Source: Haloterrigena turkmenica DSM 5511 (lineage in GTDB: Archaea > Halobacteriota > Halobacteria > Halobacteriales > Natrialbaceae). From it: a DNA stretch of 64,000 bases. The stretch is taken from contig NC_013743.1 of the NCBI RefSeq assembly GCF_000025325.1, forward strand, positions 3,100,001 through 3,164,000, given 5' to 3'. The translations under genes and the position numbers were made by a program. The notes under the pieces are model-generated. The model was given only the letters and a program-made list of their open reading frames with translations, made no database searches and had not been told where the DNA came from. Positions within the stretch are counted from its first letter, which is position 1. Each line of letters starts with the position of its first letter. Shown piece by piece: positions 33,148 to 41,831 of the stretch.

Positions 33148-33369
33148 ATGCAGCGAAACGTCGGCGGATACGATCGCATCGTACGCGGCGTGCTCGGCAT
33201 CTGGCTGGTCGTGATGGCCGCGGCTGCGTATCAGGACGACGAACGGGAACGCGCCGCGATAGCGGGCATCGCCGGACTCGGACTCCTCCAGAACGTCTGG
33301 ATGGGTTTTTGCGGCGGGAATTACCTGCTCGGGGTCGATACGACCGGGGACTCCTGCTCCGCGGAGTAA
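33148..33369 (+). CDS. DUF2892 membrane protein, 73 aa
   Basis: A 73-residue protein with the DUF2892 signature NVGGYDRIVRGVLGIWL at its N-terminus and two membrane segments (about residues 10-28 and 38-58). A Cys in GFCGGNYLLG is common in the family, which is often fused to or encoded beside rhodaneses (YgaP-like); here no rhodanese is adjacent. The ATG at 33148 gives MQRNVGGYDR; the longer frame from 33085 is not supported. Confidence 0.85.
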   Translation: MQRNVGGYDRIVRGVLGIWLVVMAAAAYQDDERERAAIAGIAGLGLLQNVWMGFCGGNYLLGVDTTGDSCSAE

Positions 33370-33444
33370 CGAGACCGCGAGTGTCGACTCGTCGAGCCGA
33401 GACGCATCGAGCCGAAAATCATCGAGTGACTCCCTCGAGGCGAC

Positions 33445-35181
33445 CTATTCCGGAGCGTCGTCGGTAACGTACCGGCCGCGTCCCTCGACGTCCCGCAGGC
33501 GCTCGAGCACTCGCTCCTCGCCGACCTCGCGGTAGCCCTCCCGAAGCGCCTCGCGGAGCGGGTCGGGGTCATCGGCGGTACCGACGAGGCTCTGGTCGAA
33601 GACGTGGATGTCCATCGCGTAGTCCTCGACGTGGTCGGTGTGGTAGCCGAGGCCGAAGTCGATGAGGACGGTTCGCTCACGGACTTCGTCCGTTCGCTCG
33701 TCTCGGGAGGCGTCGCGTCCCGCACGCCCGACGCGGACGTTTCGCGTCGTCGGATCGCCATGGACGAACCCGGCCCAGTGCAGTCGTGCGAGGTGTCGAC
33801 CGACGTCGCGAACGCACTCGGCGGTCAGCCCATCGCGGAGATCCGTCTCGCCGACGTACTCGAGTTCGAGGCGCGCCTCCCGCGGATCGACGTCCGAGAG
33901 CACCGGCGTCGGCACCCCCTCGCGGCGTGCGAGGCTGGTCAGGCGGGCCTCGAGGGTCGTCCGCTCGCGGCGCAGTCGCTCGTCGAGTTCGGGATGGCGG
34001 TAGCTCTTGACCTCGCGGTGTTTCGTGACACGGCCGGTTTCGGGCTCGAGGTCGACGAGCGCTTCGGCGCCGCGGACCTGCGTCTCGCTGCCGTCCGCCC
34101 CGCGGCCGGCCGCGAGCTCGGGCTCGTCGCGTCGCCACGTCACCGGCACCTGATCCGGCCGATAGTTCGGATCGACCTGCGAGTCCTCGATCTCGAGTGT
34201 GTCGCCGGCCTCGTACATCTTCGCGCCGAGCACGGCGATCATGCCGGCGTTGTCCCGGAGGAACCGGGGTTCGGGCGCGTGGAACTCGGCCCCGCGCTGG
34301 GCGCACATCTCCGCGAGCATCTCGCGTAAGCGCTCGTTCTGTCCGACGCCGCCGCCCAGCACGAGTTCGTCGCTGCCGGTCAGCGAGAGCGCGCGTTCGG
34401 CCACTTCGGTCAGCATGCCGAAGATGTTCTCCTGCAGCGAGAAACAGATGTCCTCGACCGGCGTCTCGTCGTCGTAAGCTTGCTTTGCGGCGCTCATGAT
34501 CCCCGAAAAGGAGAAGTCCATGCCCTTGACGACGTACGGGAGGTCGACGTACTCGCCGTCCTCGGCGGCCGCCTCGACCTTCGGCCCGCCGGGGTGGGAC
34601 CAGCCGACGTGGCGGGTGAACTTGTCGATAGCGTTGCCGACGCCGGTGTCCATCGTTTCCCCGAGCACGCGGTAGCGGCCGTTGCGATAGGCCAGGAGGT
34701 GGGCGTTGGCGCCGCTGGCGTTCAGACAGACTGGCGAGTCGAAGTCCGCCGTATGGCGCCCGATCTCGAGGTGGGCGACCATGTGGTTGACGCCGACGAG
34801 CGGGACCTCGAGCGCCTGCGAGAGCGCCCGGGCGGCCGTGCCGACGATCCGCAGACAGGGGCCGAGCCCCGGCCCTCGAGAGAACGCAATGGCATCAACA
34901 GGCGCAGCCTGTTGGCCCGACGAGCTTCGCTCGTCGACGTCGACCGGCGCCTCGCCGGCGGGCCCGTCGTGGGTCTCGCGGGCGTGCTCGAGTGCGGTCT
35001 CGACGACGCGGGGAATCGCGTCGTGCATGTGTTCGGCGGCCTCGCGGGGGTGTATGCCGCCGCTGTCGGGCTGGTAGGCGTCGCTCTCGATGAAGACGTC
35101 GTCGGTCGCGGAATCGTAGACTGCCGCGCTGGCCGCCCAGGCGGTGCCTTCGATTCCGAGGATTCGGATGTCAGAATTCAC
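33445..35181 (-). CDS. bifunctional Kae1-Bud32: tRNA t6A threonylcarbamoyltransferase and KEOPS kinase/ATPase
   Basis: A 578-residue fusion of two KEOPS subunits that make N6-threonylcarbamoyladenosine at tRNA A37. The Kae1 part (residues 1 to about 345) has LGIEGTAWAASAAV, GGIHPREAAEHMH (metal-binding His), AFSRGPGLGPCLRIVG, VNHMVAHLEIGR and LGGGVGQNERLREML. The Bud32 part (about 375-578) has the Lys in KSYRHPELDERLRRERT, HGDPTTRNVRV (catalytic loop) and LIDFGLG. Fusion is usual for haloarchaea. An extra segment of about 17 residues (VDVDERSSSGQQAAPVD) interrupts Kae1 just before AIAFSRGPG; its DNA is two perfect hairpins (34896-34936). Confidence 0.96.
   Translation of the reverse strand: MNSDIRILGIEGTAWAASAAVYDSATDDVFIESDAYQPDSGGIHPREAAEHMHDAIPRVVETALEHARETHDGPAGEAPVDVDERSSSGQQAAPVDAIAFSRGPGLGPCLRIVGTAARALSQALEVPLVGVNHMVAHLEIGRHTADFDSPVCLNASGANAHLLAYRNGRYRVLGETMDTGVGNAIDKFTRHVGWSHPGGPKVEAAAEDGEYVDLPYVVKGMDFSFSGIMSAAKQAYDDETPVEDICFSLQENIFGMLTEVAERALSLTGSDELVLGGGVGQNERLREMLAEMCAQRGAEFHAPEPRFLRDNAGMIAVLGAKMYEAGDTLEIEDSQVDPNYRPDQVPVTWRRDEPELAAGRGADGSETQVRGAEALVDLEPETGRVTKHREVKSYRHPELDERLRRERTTLEARLTSLARREGVPTPVLSDVDPREARLELEYVGETDLRDGLTAECVRDVGRHLARLHWAGFVHGDPTTRNVRVGRAGRDASRDERTDEVRERTVLIDFGLGYHTDHVEDYAMDIHVFDQSLVGTADDPDPLREALREGYREVGEERVLERLRDVEGRGRYVTDDAPE
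34896..34936. repeat. two back-to-back perfect hairpins inside the kae1 coding region
   Basis: Hairpin 1: CAACAGGC-GCA-GCCTGTTG (34896-34914). Hairpin 2: CGACGAGC-TTC-GCTCGTCG (34918-34936). Both have 8-bp perfect arms and 3-nt loops, with 3 nt between them. They encode the Ser/Gln-rich segment that interrupts the conserved Kae1 core, with the flanking residues PVD appearing on both sides (APVDVDE and APVDAIA). This looks like an in-frame insertion of a palindromic element with duplicated target. Confidence 0.8.
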
Positions 35182-35242
35182 GGATTACTACTGCGACTGC
35201 TCGGTCGATTGGTTCGCGCGGAGAGAAGGCCGCTACTTGCTC

Positions 35243-35261
35243 ACGGACGCAATGCGTCCGT
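35243..35261. repeat. perfect short hairpin between kae1-bud32 and rps27ae
   Basis: ACGGACGC-AAT-GCGTCCGT: 8-bp perfect arms with a 3-nt loop in the 118-nt gap downstream of the ribosomal protein pair and just upstream of kae1-bud32 (both minus strand). An imperfect second hairpin follows (about 35270-35300, CGAGGA...TCCTCG). It may terminate the ribosomal transcript, or belong to the same hairpin family as 34896-34936. Confidence 0.6.
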
Positions 35262-35299
35262 TCGCATCTTCGAGGACTCTCGCTGCGCTCGACTCCTCG

Positions 35300-35434
35300 C
35301 TATTCCCACTCGGTGTACCCGCACTTGCCGCAGTGCTGGCGGTCACCGTGGTCGGCGAGGAAGGAGTCCCCGCAGCGGGGGCACTGTTCGCGCTCGGTGC
35401 TGCCGTCGTCGTCGTAGAGTTCGTGTCGTGGCAT
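35300..35434 (-). CDS. rps27ae: 30S ribosomal protein S27ae
   Basis: A 44-residue zinc-ribbon protein of the small ribosomal subunit: [20 protein letters not shown] with a C4 ribbon CPRC...CGKC. The length is normal for haloarchaea. The start codon abuts the stop codon of rps24e (TAAATG), so both are made from one message; the kae1-bud32 gene follows on the same strand, an arrangement conserved in archaea. Confidence 0.95.
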   Translation of the reverse strand: MPRHELYDDDGSTEREQCPRCGDSFLADHGDRQHCGKCGYTEWE

Positions 35435-35758
35435 TTATGCTTCCTCCGCTTCGGCGTCCGCCTCAGCCTCGGCCTCTTCGGCGCCGATCTTGTTTCGCTC
35501 GAGCATGTGGTCTTGCTCGACGTCGCGGGCGTCGTCGGCCGTGTCGTAGACCTTGGCCTCGCCGACGGTCTTTCGCATCCCGAACTTCGTGTCGAGCTTG
35601 CGGACGACGACCTCGTCGGCGTCCTTGTTCAGTTTGGCCGCGAGACTGTCCCGAACCTGCAGGCGCTCCGGCGTCGCGTCCTCGTGGGACAGTTCGAAGG
35701 TCACGTCGGTTCGATGCAACATGGGATTCTCCGTTTCGGAGATGATGTCGACGTCCAT
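35435..35758 (-). CDS. rps24e: 30S ribosomal protein S24e
   Basis: A 107-residue small-subunit protein: MDVDIISETENPMLHRTDV, LNKDADEVVVRKLDTKFG and a C-terminal Glu/Ala-rich acidic tail typical of haloarchaea. It heads the unit rps24e-rps27ae-kae1-bud32. Confidence 0.96.
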   Translation of the reverse strand: MDVDIISETENPMLHRTDVTFELSHEDATPERLQVRDSLAAKLNKDADEVVVRKLDTKFGMRKTVGEAKVYDTADDARDVEQDHMLERNKIGAEEAEAEADAEAEEA

Positions 35759-35950
35759 GATATCACTCAGTTACCCTACTATCCCCGTGTCGCGACTAAA
35801 AGGATTTCGAAGCACCCCACCGTTGCCGGCCGACGAGCGGGGCCGCGATAGAACCGTTCGCGTCAACCACTGCGAGAGCCGTCAGACCGGGTTGAATCCG
35901 GACCGAAGTGATGAAAGAATTTACACGTTCGCCGTGTGACCGATCGATCG

Positions 35951-37115
35951 ATGCCCTCCAGACGACGACTGCTCGCCGGCGTCGGAGTCGGTGCCGTTGG
36001 ACTCTCCGGCGGCAGGCACCTCTTCGACGCACCAGTCTCGACCACGAGTGACGTCGAAACCGACTGGCCGATGGCACGCTACGATCCCAGCGGAACGGGA
36101 TACAATCCGAACGCGACGGGACCGAAAGACGGCGTCGAGGTCGCGTGGCAGCGGGATACGGAGTCGAACATGTTCTGACTGTCGGCACCGATTCTCGTCG
36201 GGGAGACGCTGTACGCGGTCAGCCAGCGGTCGCTGGTCGCGTTCGAACGCGATACCGGCGAGATTCGATTCACACGGGACGGCCAGTACTGGTCGTCGCC
36301 GGCTCGAGCCGCGGCGAACGCCTACCGAAGCGACACGCTCGCCGTCAGCGGTCGACAGGGAATCTACGGGCTGAGCGCCGACGGGGGCTACGAGCTGCTC
36401 GGACGATCGGTCGGCACCGAACGCTGGCAGAGTCCCGATCGAGAACCCCAGCGGTGGTCCAGTTCGCCGCCAGGGGAGCAGTCGCCCGTCGCCGCGGACG
36501 AAACGGTGTACGCGATCGTGCCTGAGACCGATTGCGTCGTCGCACTCGACGCGAGCAGCGGTCGCGTCCGGTGGGAGCGAACGGTCGGCGACGAGCGATC
36601 GAGCGGATCGAATCGACCGGCGATCCGCGACGGGGTCGTTTACGTCTCGAGTTATCCCGGAGACGCCGATGACCTACCGCGAGTTCCACCCGCCGACGGC
36701 GACGGACGAGGGACTCGTCATCCCCTATCGGACGGGCGTCTCGCTGCTCGATTCGGACGACGGCAGCGTTCTGTGGGAATACACCCACGACGGGAACGCT
36801 ACCGACGGCAGCGCCGCCGTCGCCGACGGAACGGTGTTCGTCACCGACGGGGAGGAGTCGCTGCACGCGATTGACCTCGAGCGCGGCGAGCGGGAGTGGA
36901 CCGCCGAGTACGGTCCCGACACGGATCCGGCCGTCGCCGACGGCGTCGTCTACCTCGGGTATCAGATCCCCGAACTGGTCGCGATCGACGCCGAGACGGG
37001 CGAACAACGGTGGCGCTACGAGGAGGCGACGTACTTCACGCAGCCGATCGTCGGCGACGGCGTGCTGTACGTCCTCACCGACGACGGACTGCTCGCCCTC
37101 GAGGAGGCCGAGTAA
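35951..37115 (+). pseudogene. Tat-exported PQQ-like beta-propeller protein, nonsense codon and frameshift
   Basis: Starts MPSRRRLLAGVGVGAVGL, a Tat signal. It continues through beta-propeller repeats (VAFERDTGEIRFTRDG, VALDASSGRVRWERTV, LLDSDDGSVLWEYTHDG, AIDAETGEQRWRYEEA), the tryptophan-docking pattern of PQQ-type propellers. Two lesions: a TGA at 36176-36178 inside the reading frame (NMF-stop-LSAPILVG, where Trp would fit), and a frame change near 36665-36680, after which the protein continues intact to the TAA at 37113-37115. A TATA-like AATTTACAC lies about 28 nt upstream. The original protein of about 388 residues would have been an extracellular soluble or lipid-bound propeller. Not functional as it stands unless the sequence is in error. 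Confidence 0.85.
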
Positions 37116-37117
37116 CC

Positions 37118-37921
37118 ATGACTGACGGACACAATCACCCGTCGAATCCGCCCGAATTCCGCCGGGGGCAGCGAAACCCGCTCTCGGTCGCACTCTCTCG
37201 CCTTCGGTATGATCCCGTCCTCTTCGTCCCGTTTCTCCTCGTTGGGCTTCTCCTCGCGGTCGTCGACTGGCTCCACCGACGCGATCCGATTCCAACCCAC
37301 GAGCGGACGGGACTGGGTACGGACGGAGTCAATATTCAGATCGAGTACGTCGGCTATCCGACGGGGATCGGCCAGACGCTGCGCCCGCTCGAGTCGCTGA
37401 TCGGGCTCGAACCGCATTACCTCGGCTGGGGGCTCGCCTTGTACGTCCTGCCGCTGGTCGCAGTCACCGTCGCCGGCGCCGCCACGATGGCCCGCGTGAT
37501 GGATCGCCCCGTTCGGTTTGCGGACGTCACCTCGCTGTTCGGATTCGTCGTCGCGCTGGACCTGCTCCAGCGGCTGCTCGGTTCTATCGCCGTCCTCCAG
37601 GAGATGGGGCTGTGGGGATTCGTCCCCCTCGCGATCTACTTCGCGCTGTTCGTGAGACTCTTTCTCGTTCCGGGACTGCTCGTCGCCGGGTGACCGCTGC
37701 GGCCGGCACTCCGGGAGAGCGGTCGGTTCGCGGACGGACGCGGCTGGTCCCTCTTCGCGCTGATCCTGGCGATCGGACTCGCGGCGTGGCTGCTCTCGCT
37801 CCTCCCGGTCGTGGGACCGGTGCTGAGCAGCGCCCTCGTCGCACCCGTTCACGCCGTCGCGATCGGTGTCGTTCTCAAGCGAGACGGCGTCCTCCGGCAG
37901 TCGACTGGTCGGCTCGATTAG
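37118..37921 (+). pseudogene. six-helix membrane protein gene interrupted by TGA
   Basis: Begins MTDGHNHPSNPPEFRRGQRN 3 nt after the propeller stop, so it was co-transcribed. Hydrophobic segments at about residues 35-50, 105-130, 145-170 and 175-190 run up to LLVAG, then a TGA at 37691-37693. The frame continues without further stops (PLRPALRESGR, then two more hydrophobic segments) to TAG at 37919-37921. Trp at the TGA position would restore a 267-residue protein. The first 191 residues could still be made as a truncated product. The family is not recognised; it may have anchored or served the propeller protein. Confidence 0.75.
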
Positions 37922-38949
37922 TCCGAAACCGCGACCAGTCCGCGCGGCGCCTGCGTCTCGAGGCCCGCCGTCCAGTCGGTATCGATCCCGACCCAGGAGT
38001 CGCCGAAGTCCTCGCTGCGGAACAGCCCCCAATTATTCAGCGCGTAGACGACGCCGTCCGCGCCGGTCGTCTCGAAGACGGCGCGGACGACGCCCTCGCC
38101 CGTCGGGAGGCCGCGGTCCTCGAGTCGTGCCCACGGCTCGTCGCCGAGCCGACGGTAGACGTGGGTGTCGGCCCGCTCGGCCGTGTGGGCCGTCCGGGCG
38201 CCGCTGGCGCTCGAGACGATGACCGCGTCCGGATCGGCCGGGTCGACGGCCAGCCCCCAGCAGTAGGTGTGCTCGAGGCCGTCCTGCGGACGGCGCCAGG
38301 AGTCGCCGCCGTCGTCGCTCACCGCGTAGCCGTCGCCGGCGGCGGTGTAGACCCGGCCCTCGCGGTCGTCGTGGGTCGCGAGCGTGTGGTTGTCCCGCCG
38401 GGAGCCCTCGGGGCGCTCGCGCCACGTCTCGCCACCGTCGGGGCTCAGGACGAATGCGCCCGCTTCGATGCCGACGTAGAGTCGATCCGGATCGAAGGGG
38501 TCGACCTCGAGCCAGCGGACGTGGTGGGTGTGGGGTCGCGGCGGGAACGCCCACTCCCCGGCCGACGGGAGGTCGGTCAGTCCCTCGAGGTGCGTCCAGG
38601 TGTCGCCGCCGTCGGTCGAGCGGTAGACGCGACTCGGTTCGGTCCCGGCGTAGATCACGTCCGGATCGTGCGGGCTGATCGCCAGCGCCGTGACGGCCTC
38701 GCTGGCGAACTCCGTCTCGAGGCGTTCGAACTCTCGTTCTCCCGGCTCCGTCGCCTGTCCGCGGGTGCGATAGAGGCCGTCCTCGAAGGTGCCGACGAAG
38801 ACCCGATCGGGGGCCGCCCGCGAGGCGGCGAGACACTCGATCCTGTGGCCCTCGAGTCGAGTGCTCGCGTGGCTCGTCCCGCCCGGTTCGGTGTCGTCAC
38901 CCGCGTAACAGCGGAGCCGGTCTCGCATCGCCGCGTAAAGAGTTACCAT
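37918..38949 (-). CDS. BNR/Asp-box beta-propeller protein (sialidase-like fold)
   Basis: A 343-residue cytoplasmic-looking propeller with at least four Asp-box repeats (STDGGDTWT, SPDGGETWR, SDDGGDSWR, SEDFGDSW), spaced about 50-60 residues apart. It is the WD40/YVTN/BNR-like or sortilin-type family rather than a true sialidase, since catalytic Arg and Tyr motifs are not visible. No signal peptide. Its last 4 nt overlap the tail of the pseudogene on the opposite strand (convergent). Function unknown. Confidence 0.85.
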   Translation of the reverse strand: MVTLYAAMRDRLRCYAGDDTEPGGTSHASTRLEGHRIECLAASRAAPDRVFVGTFEDGLYRTRGQATEPGEREFERLETEFASEAVTALAISPHDPDVIYAGTEPSRVYRSTDGGDTWTHLEGLTDLPSAGEWAFPPRPHTHHVRWLEVDPFDPDRLYVGIEAGAFVLSPDGGETWRERPEGSRRDNHTLATHDDREGRVYTAAGDGYAVSDDGGDSWRRPQDGLEHTYCWGLAVDPADPDAVIVSSASGARTAHTAERADTHVYRRLGDEPWARLEDRGLPTGEGVVRAVFETTGADGVVYALNNWGLFRSEDFGDSWVGIDTDWTAGLETQAPRGLVAVSD

Positions 38950-39112
38950 ATGACTCGAAGACGGCGGCTATCACCAAACAAGTCGGGGTGGGTGAGCACG
39001 GGATGGGCGAGCGGAATCGCCGGTCGAGGTGTCGGCGAAATCATTCCGAGGTGTCGATAGAATTGCCAATCGATTTATCACCGTCGTCTTCCCATCACGT
39101 ACTGTTCCGACG

Positions 39113-40594
39113 ATGTTCACCAGTGCTCGCCGCACGTCGACGTACGTCCGGGAGTACTCGGTTCCGATCGCCGGGCTCGGGTTGCTCGCGATCGTCGGCG
39201 CGTACGTCCTGACGTTCGGCGGCCCCGTCCCCCTGCTCGTCCTCGAGGCGGCGGTCCCGACGGTGATCGGGATCGGACACGTCTGGTACGGGCTCCGGAC
39301 GCGGACCCGCGAGGAGACGACGCGGCGGGCGGATATCGTCACCGTCGGCTCGGTGGCCTGCGGCGCGATGGTCGCGCTCTTCTGTGCCTGGTGTATCTAT
39401 CTGCTCTCGATCAGAATTGGCTTTTCCGGCGGGTTCACCCAGCCGGTGATCAGCGCGCTGAGCACCGGGATGGCCTTCGGCGGCCTGCTCGGCCACACCT
39501 ACGTCGAGTTCACCCACTACTACCGCGAGAGCGAACGGCTCTCGCGGGCGGTCGACGCCTCGATGGACGGGATCGCCGTCGTCGTCGACGACGAACACGC
39601 CTACGTCAACGACGCCTACGCCTCCCTCTACGACGTTCACGACGCGGCGACGATCGAGGGGACCGAGTGGGCCGAGCGGTACACGAACGCCGCGCAGGCG
39701 ACGATCGAACGCGAAGTGCGCCCGGCGCTCGCCGAGCGAAACTACTGGCGCGGGACGCTGCTCGGCCAGCGAGCCGACGGGACGACGTTTCCACAGGACG
39801 TGACGGTCAGCGCCCTCGAGCACGGCTACGTGGTCGTCGCCCGCGACATCACCGAGCAGCGCGACCGGGAGCAACGGATTCAGGTGCTCAACCGCGTCCT
39901 CCGGCACAACCTCCGGAACGCCGCGACCGTCATCAAGGGCCACGCTAGCCTCATCAGCGAGAAACAGCCCGCTCTCGAGCGCGAGCACGTCAGACCGATC
40001 CTCGCGGAGACCACCGACCTGATCGAGACGGCCGACAAGGCCCGCGGCGTCGAGCGGACGCTCGAACGCAACGGGGACGCCGATCTGATCGACGCCACGG
40101 CGGCGGTTCGCTCGGTCGTCGACCGCGCGCGGGCGGCCTACCCCGACGCGCGGATCGTCTCCAGAACCGACGAGTCGGGGGCGAGAGCGACCGTACCGAC
40201 CGTCGACGGCAGCGTCGTCGACGCTCTGAACGAACTCGTCGACAACGCCGTCGAACACAACTCGACCGCCGACGAGGAGAGCGCGGACGACGACCCGACC
40301 GTCGAAGTCGCGGTCCGGACTGTCGACTACGACGGCGACTTCCGGCTCGAGTTTACCGTCGCCGATAACGGCGACGGGATTCCCGAAACGGAGCGCCGGG
40401 CGGTCCTCGACGGCGCGGAGACGCAACTCGAGCACGGCTCCGGACTGGGGTTGTGGCTCGTCAACTGGATCGTCCAGAACGCGGGCGGCGATCTGCGGTT
40501 CGCCGACCGCCCCGACGGCGGGACGGCCGTGACGCTGTCGTTTCCGTACGAATGCGCCGCCGGCTCGAGACCGATTCTGCTGGACGCCCTGTGA
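39113..40594 (+). CDS. membrane histidine kinase with PAS domain
   Basis: A 493-residue sensor kinase. The N-terminal 125 residues hold four membrane helices. A PAS domain follows (about 140-250; ASMDGIAVVVDDEHAYVNDA). The phospho-accepting His is in VLRHNLRNAATVIKGH (about residue 264), and a C-terminal HATPase carries ALNELVDNAVEHN (N box), VADNGDGIP (G1) and GSGLGLWLVNW (G2). The start at 39113 is preferred because the upstream TATA-like GATTTATCAC (about 39071-39080) is at leaderless distance. No response regulator is adjacent, as is common in haloarchaea. Confidence 0.93.
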   Translation: MFTSARRTSTYVREYSVPIAGLGLLAIVGAYVLTFGGPVPLLVLEAAVPTVIGIGHVWYGLRTRTREETTRRADIVTVGSVACGAMVALFCAWCIYLLSIRIGFSGGFTQPVISALSTGMAFGGLLGHTYVEFTHYYRESERLSRAVDASMDGIAVVVDDEHAYVNDAYASLYDVHDAATIEGTEWAERYTNAAQATIEREVRPALAERNYWRGTLLGQRADGTTFPQDVTVSALEHGYVVVARDITEQRDREQRIQVLNRVLRHNLRNAATVIKGHASLISEKQPALEREHVRPILAETTDLIETADKARGVERTLERNGDADLIDATAAVRSVVDRARAAYPDARIVSRTDESGARATVPTVDGSVVDALNELVDNAVEHNSTADEESADDDPTVEVAVRTVDYDGDFRLEFTVADNGDGIPETERRAVLDGAETQLEHGSGLGLWLVNWIVQNAGGDLRFADRPDGGTAVTLSFPYECAAGSRPILLDAL

Positions 40595-40713
40595 TCCGCG
40601 CCGCGGCGACGTCTCGATCCACCGCGTAGCGCAGCGTCGGTCCCCCCGACAGTCACGACACCGGGAGTACCACCTGAATTAATATGACTCGAATTCCTAC
40701 CGATCGGTCGAGT

Positions 40714-41025
40714 ATGCCAATCCAACCCCCCGCCCCGTCGACCCCCGACCGGCCCATCCCCGCGGGCGAGGACCGCGTCCTCGCGACCACGTCTCAGCTG
40801 GCCGGTCGCGTCGAAGACGCCCTCGACTGTCGACTCAACGCGGCCGTCCTCGAGGACCTCCTGCTCGAACTCGACCGCGGCGATCTCGTCGAGTGGGTGA
40901 CCGTCACCCGCGACGGCGAGTACCTCTGGGACCTGACTGACGCTCCCGAACGAATTGCCGACGTCGTGGCCGCAATCGTCGTCGAGCGTCTCGAGCAGTG
41001 GGTCGAGGCGCGGGCTGCCGAGTGA
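40714..41025 (+). CDS. hypothetical protein, 103 aa
   Basis: A 103-residue protein with a Pro-rich start (MPIQPPAPSTPDRPIPAGED) and a helical core (LATTSQLAGRVEDALDC, VLEDLLLELDRGDLVEWVTV) that could be a winged-helix fold, then a long C-terminal helix. The ATG at 40714 is chosen because the TATA-like ATTAATAT (about 40677-40684) overlaps the earlier ATG at 40684. No family recognised. Confidence 0.65.
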   Translation: MPIQPPAPSTPDRPIPAGEDRVLATTSQLAGRVEDALDCRLNAAVLEDLLLELDRGDLVEWVTVTRDGEYLWDLTDAPERIADVVAAIVVERLEQWVEARAAE

Positions 41026-41090
41026 GGATCGATTTACGGCTCGAGCGGTGAGACGTGCTGTCTCGAGACGATGACTCTCGAGTATGGCAG

Positions 41091-41310
41091 CTACCTCCGA
41101 TGTGTACTACAGACGTGGACTCGCCGTAATGGTGAAACCCCGCGCTGTCGAACCGTCATCTTCTCGCGTTCGGTTCTCGCGTCGTAGTGCTCGTACAGCA
41201 CCTCGAGAGACGTCCATCCGCTTGCTGATCGTTTCCGGCGCCGTCTTCTCGTTCAGGAGGTTCGTGATCGCTCCCCGGCGGACCGCGCGGGGCGATCGTG
41301 TCGAGGAGCA
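41091..41310 (-). pseudogene. C-terminal relic of a tyrosine recombinase/integrase
   Basis: On the minus strand one frame reads TRSPRAVRRGAITNLLNEKT and APETISKRMDVS, then a 1-nt shift (near 41212), then LEVLYEHYDARTEREKM to a stop at 41091-41093. This is the end of a haloarchaeal phage/plasmid integrase: the HxxR box (His replaced by Arg, SPRAVRR) and the nucleophilic Tyr region (YEHYDART). The His loss, frameshift and missing N-terminal two thirds make it inactive. It lies against an att-like sequence (41115-41126). Confidence 0.8.
41115..41126. other. att-like copy of the tRNA-Ala 3' end (distal att site)
   Basis: GTGGACTCGCCG, identical to 42783-42794, which comprises the 3' end of tRNA-Ala(CGC) plus one flanking base. 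The similarity fades after 12 nt. Same orientation, 1668 nt apart, with the integrase relic just inside it: the expected arrangement of an element inserted in a tRNA gene. Confidence 0.65.
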
Positions 41311-41414
41311 TTTCCAGGGACTCGAGTCGCTAGAAGCGCCGGCTGGAACTGGAGCGAGCCAGTTGGCGCGACGCCCGATTCGGGAACGGAACGCCCGTCG
41401 GGAGTAAGAGTACG

Positions 41415-41655
41415 ATGCTCGAGCATAGCGACGGCCAGCCGGGGAATTTCAAGGTTTATCGCGAATATCACGAGAAGCTGCGACGTGCGGACGGCTGGTA
41501 CTGTCTCGGCGTCTACCGGCCTCACGGCAGGCGGTTGCACGATCGTCAAGGACAAGGTGGTTCGCTCGAGCAATCTCCCGCTACTCCGCTGGCATGGAGG
41601 TGGAGACCATCGCGGAACCGAGCAGGCGAAAATCGCAATCAATTCGATTTTCTAA
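41415..41655 (+). pseudogene. frameshifted fragment of a plasmid/virus-associated protein
   Basis: Frame one gives KVYREYHEKLRRADGWYCLG then VYRPHG; after about 41522 the next frame continues GGCTIVKDKVVRSSNLPLLR then WHGGGDHRGTEQAKIAINSIF and a TAA. Together these read as one conserved protein of a type I associate with haloarchaeal plasmids and proviruses, with an indel near 41522-41530. Function unknown. It belongs to the relic between the att repeats. Confidence 0.6.
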
Positions 41656-41731
41656 CACCCCTTTTAGTTCGAATTGTTATTTGATAACGAATACCGTGGC
41701 ATTCAAGGTCGAAGTTGTAGAACTGGGGATC

Positions 41732-41772
41732 GGGCTGGAGAGAACCACCAGCACCACCTACCTCTCCAGCCC
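41732..41772. terminator. 11-bp perfect inverted repeat
   Basis: GGGCTGGAGAG and CTCTCCAGCCC enclose a 19-nt loop rich in ACC. Located between the fragment ending at 41655 and the minus-strand fragments beginning at about 41832. It may be a bidirectional terminator or a remnant of the element's own repeat. No T-run follows closely. Confidence 0.4.
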
Positions 41773-41831
41773 ATTCACTAGTCGTGTAGTGAGGTCTATA
41801 ATGGTTCTGCATGAGAAGTTATGCCAGCGAC

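Noticed and set aside
36176-36178. TGA read as selenocysteine or as a reassigned Trp codon
   Set aside because: No SECIS-like hairpin was seen after it, the context fits Trp, and a separate frameshift in the same gene favours decay. TGA is used as a normal stop by neighbouring genes (for example 20971-20973).
37918-38949. True sialidase (exo-alpha-sialidase)
   Set aside because: Asp-box repeats are present but the catalytic Arg triad, Tyr and Glu of sialidases and a signal peptide are not visible; the Asp-box occurs in many non-enzymatic propellers.
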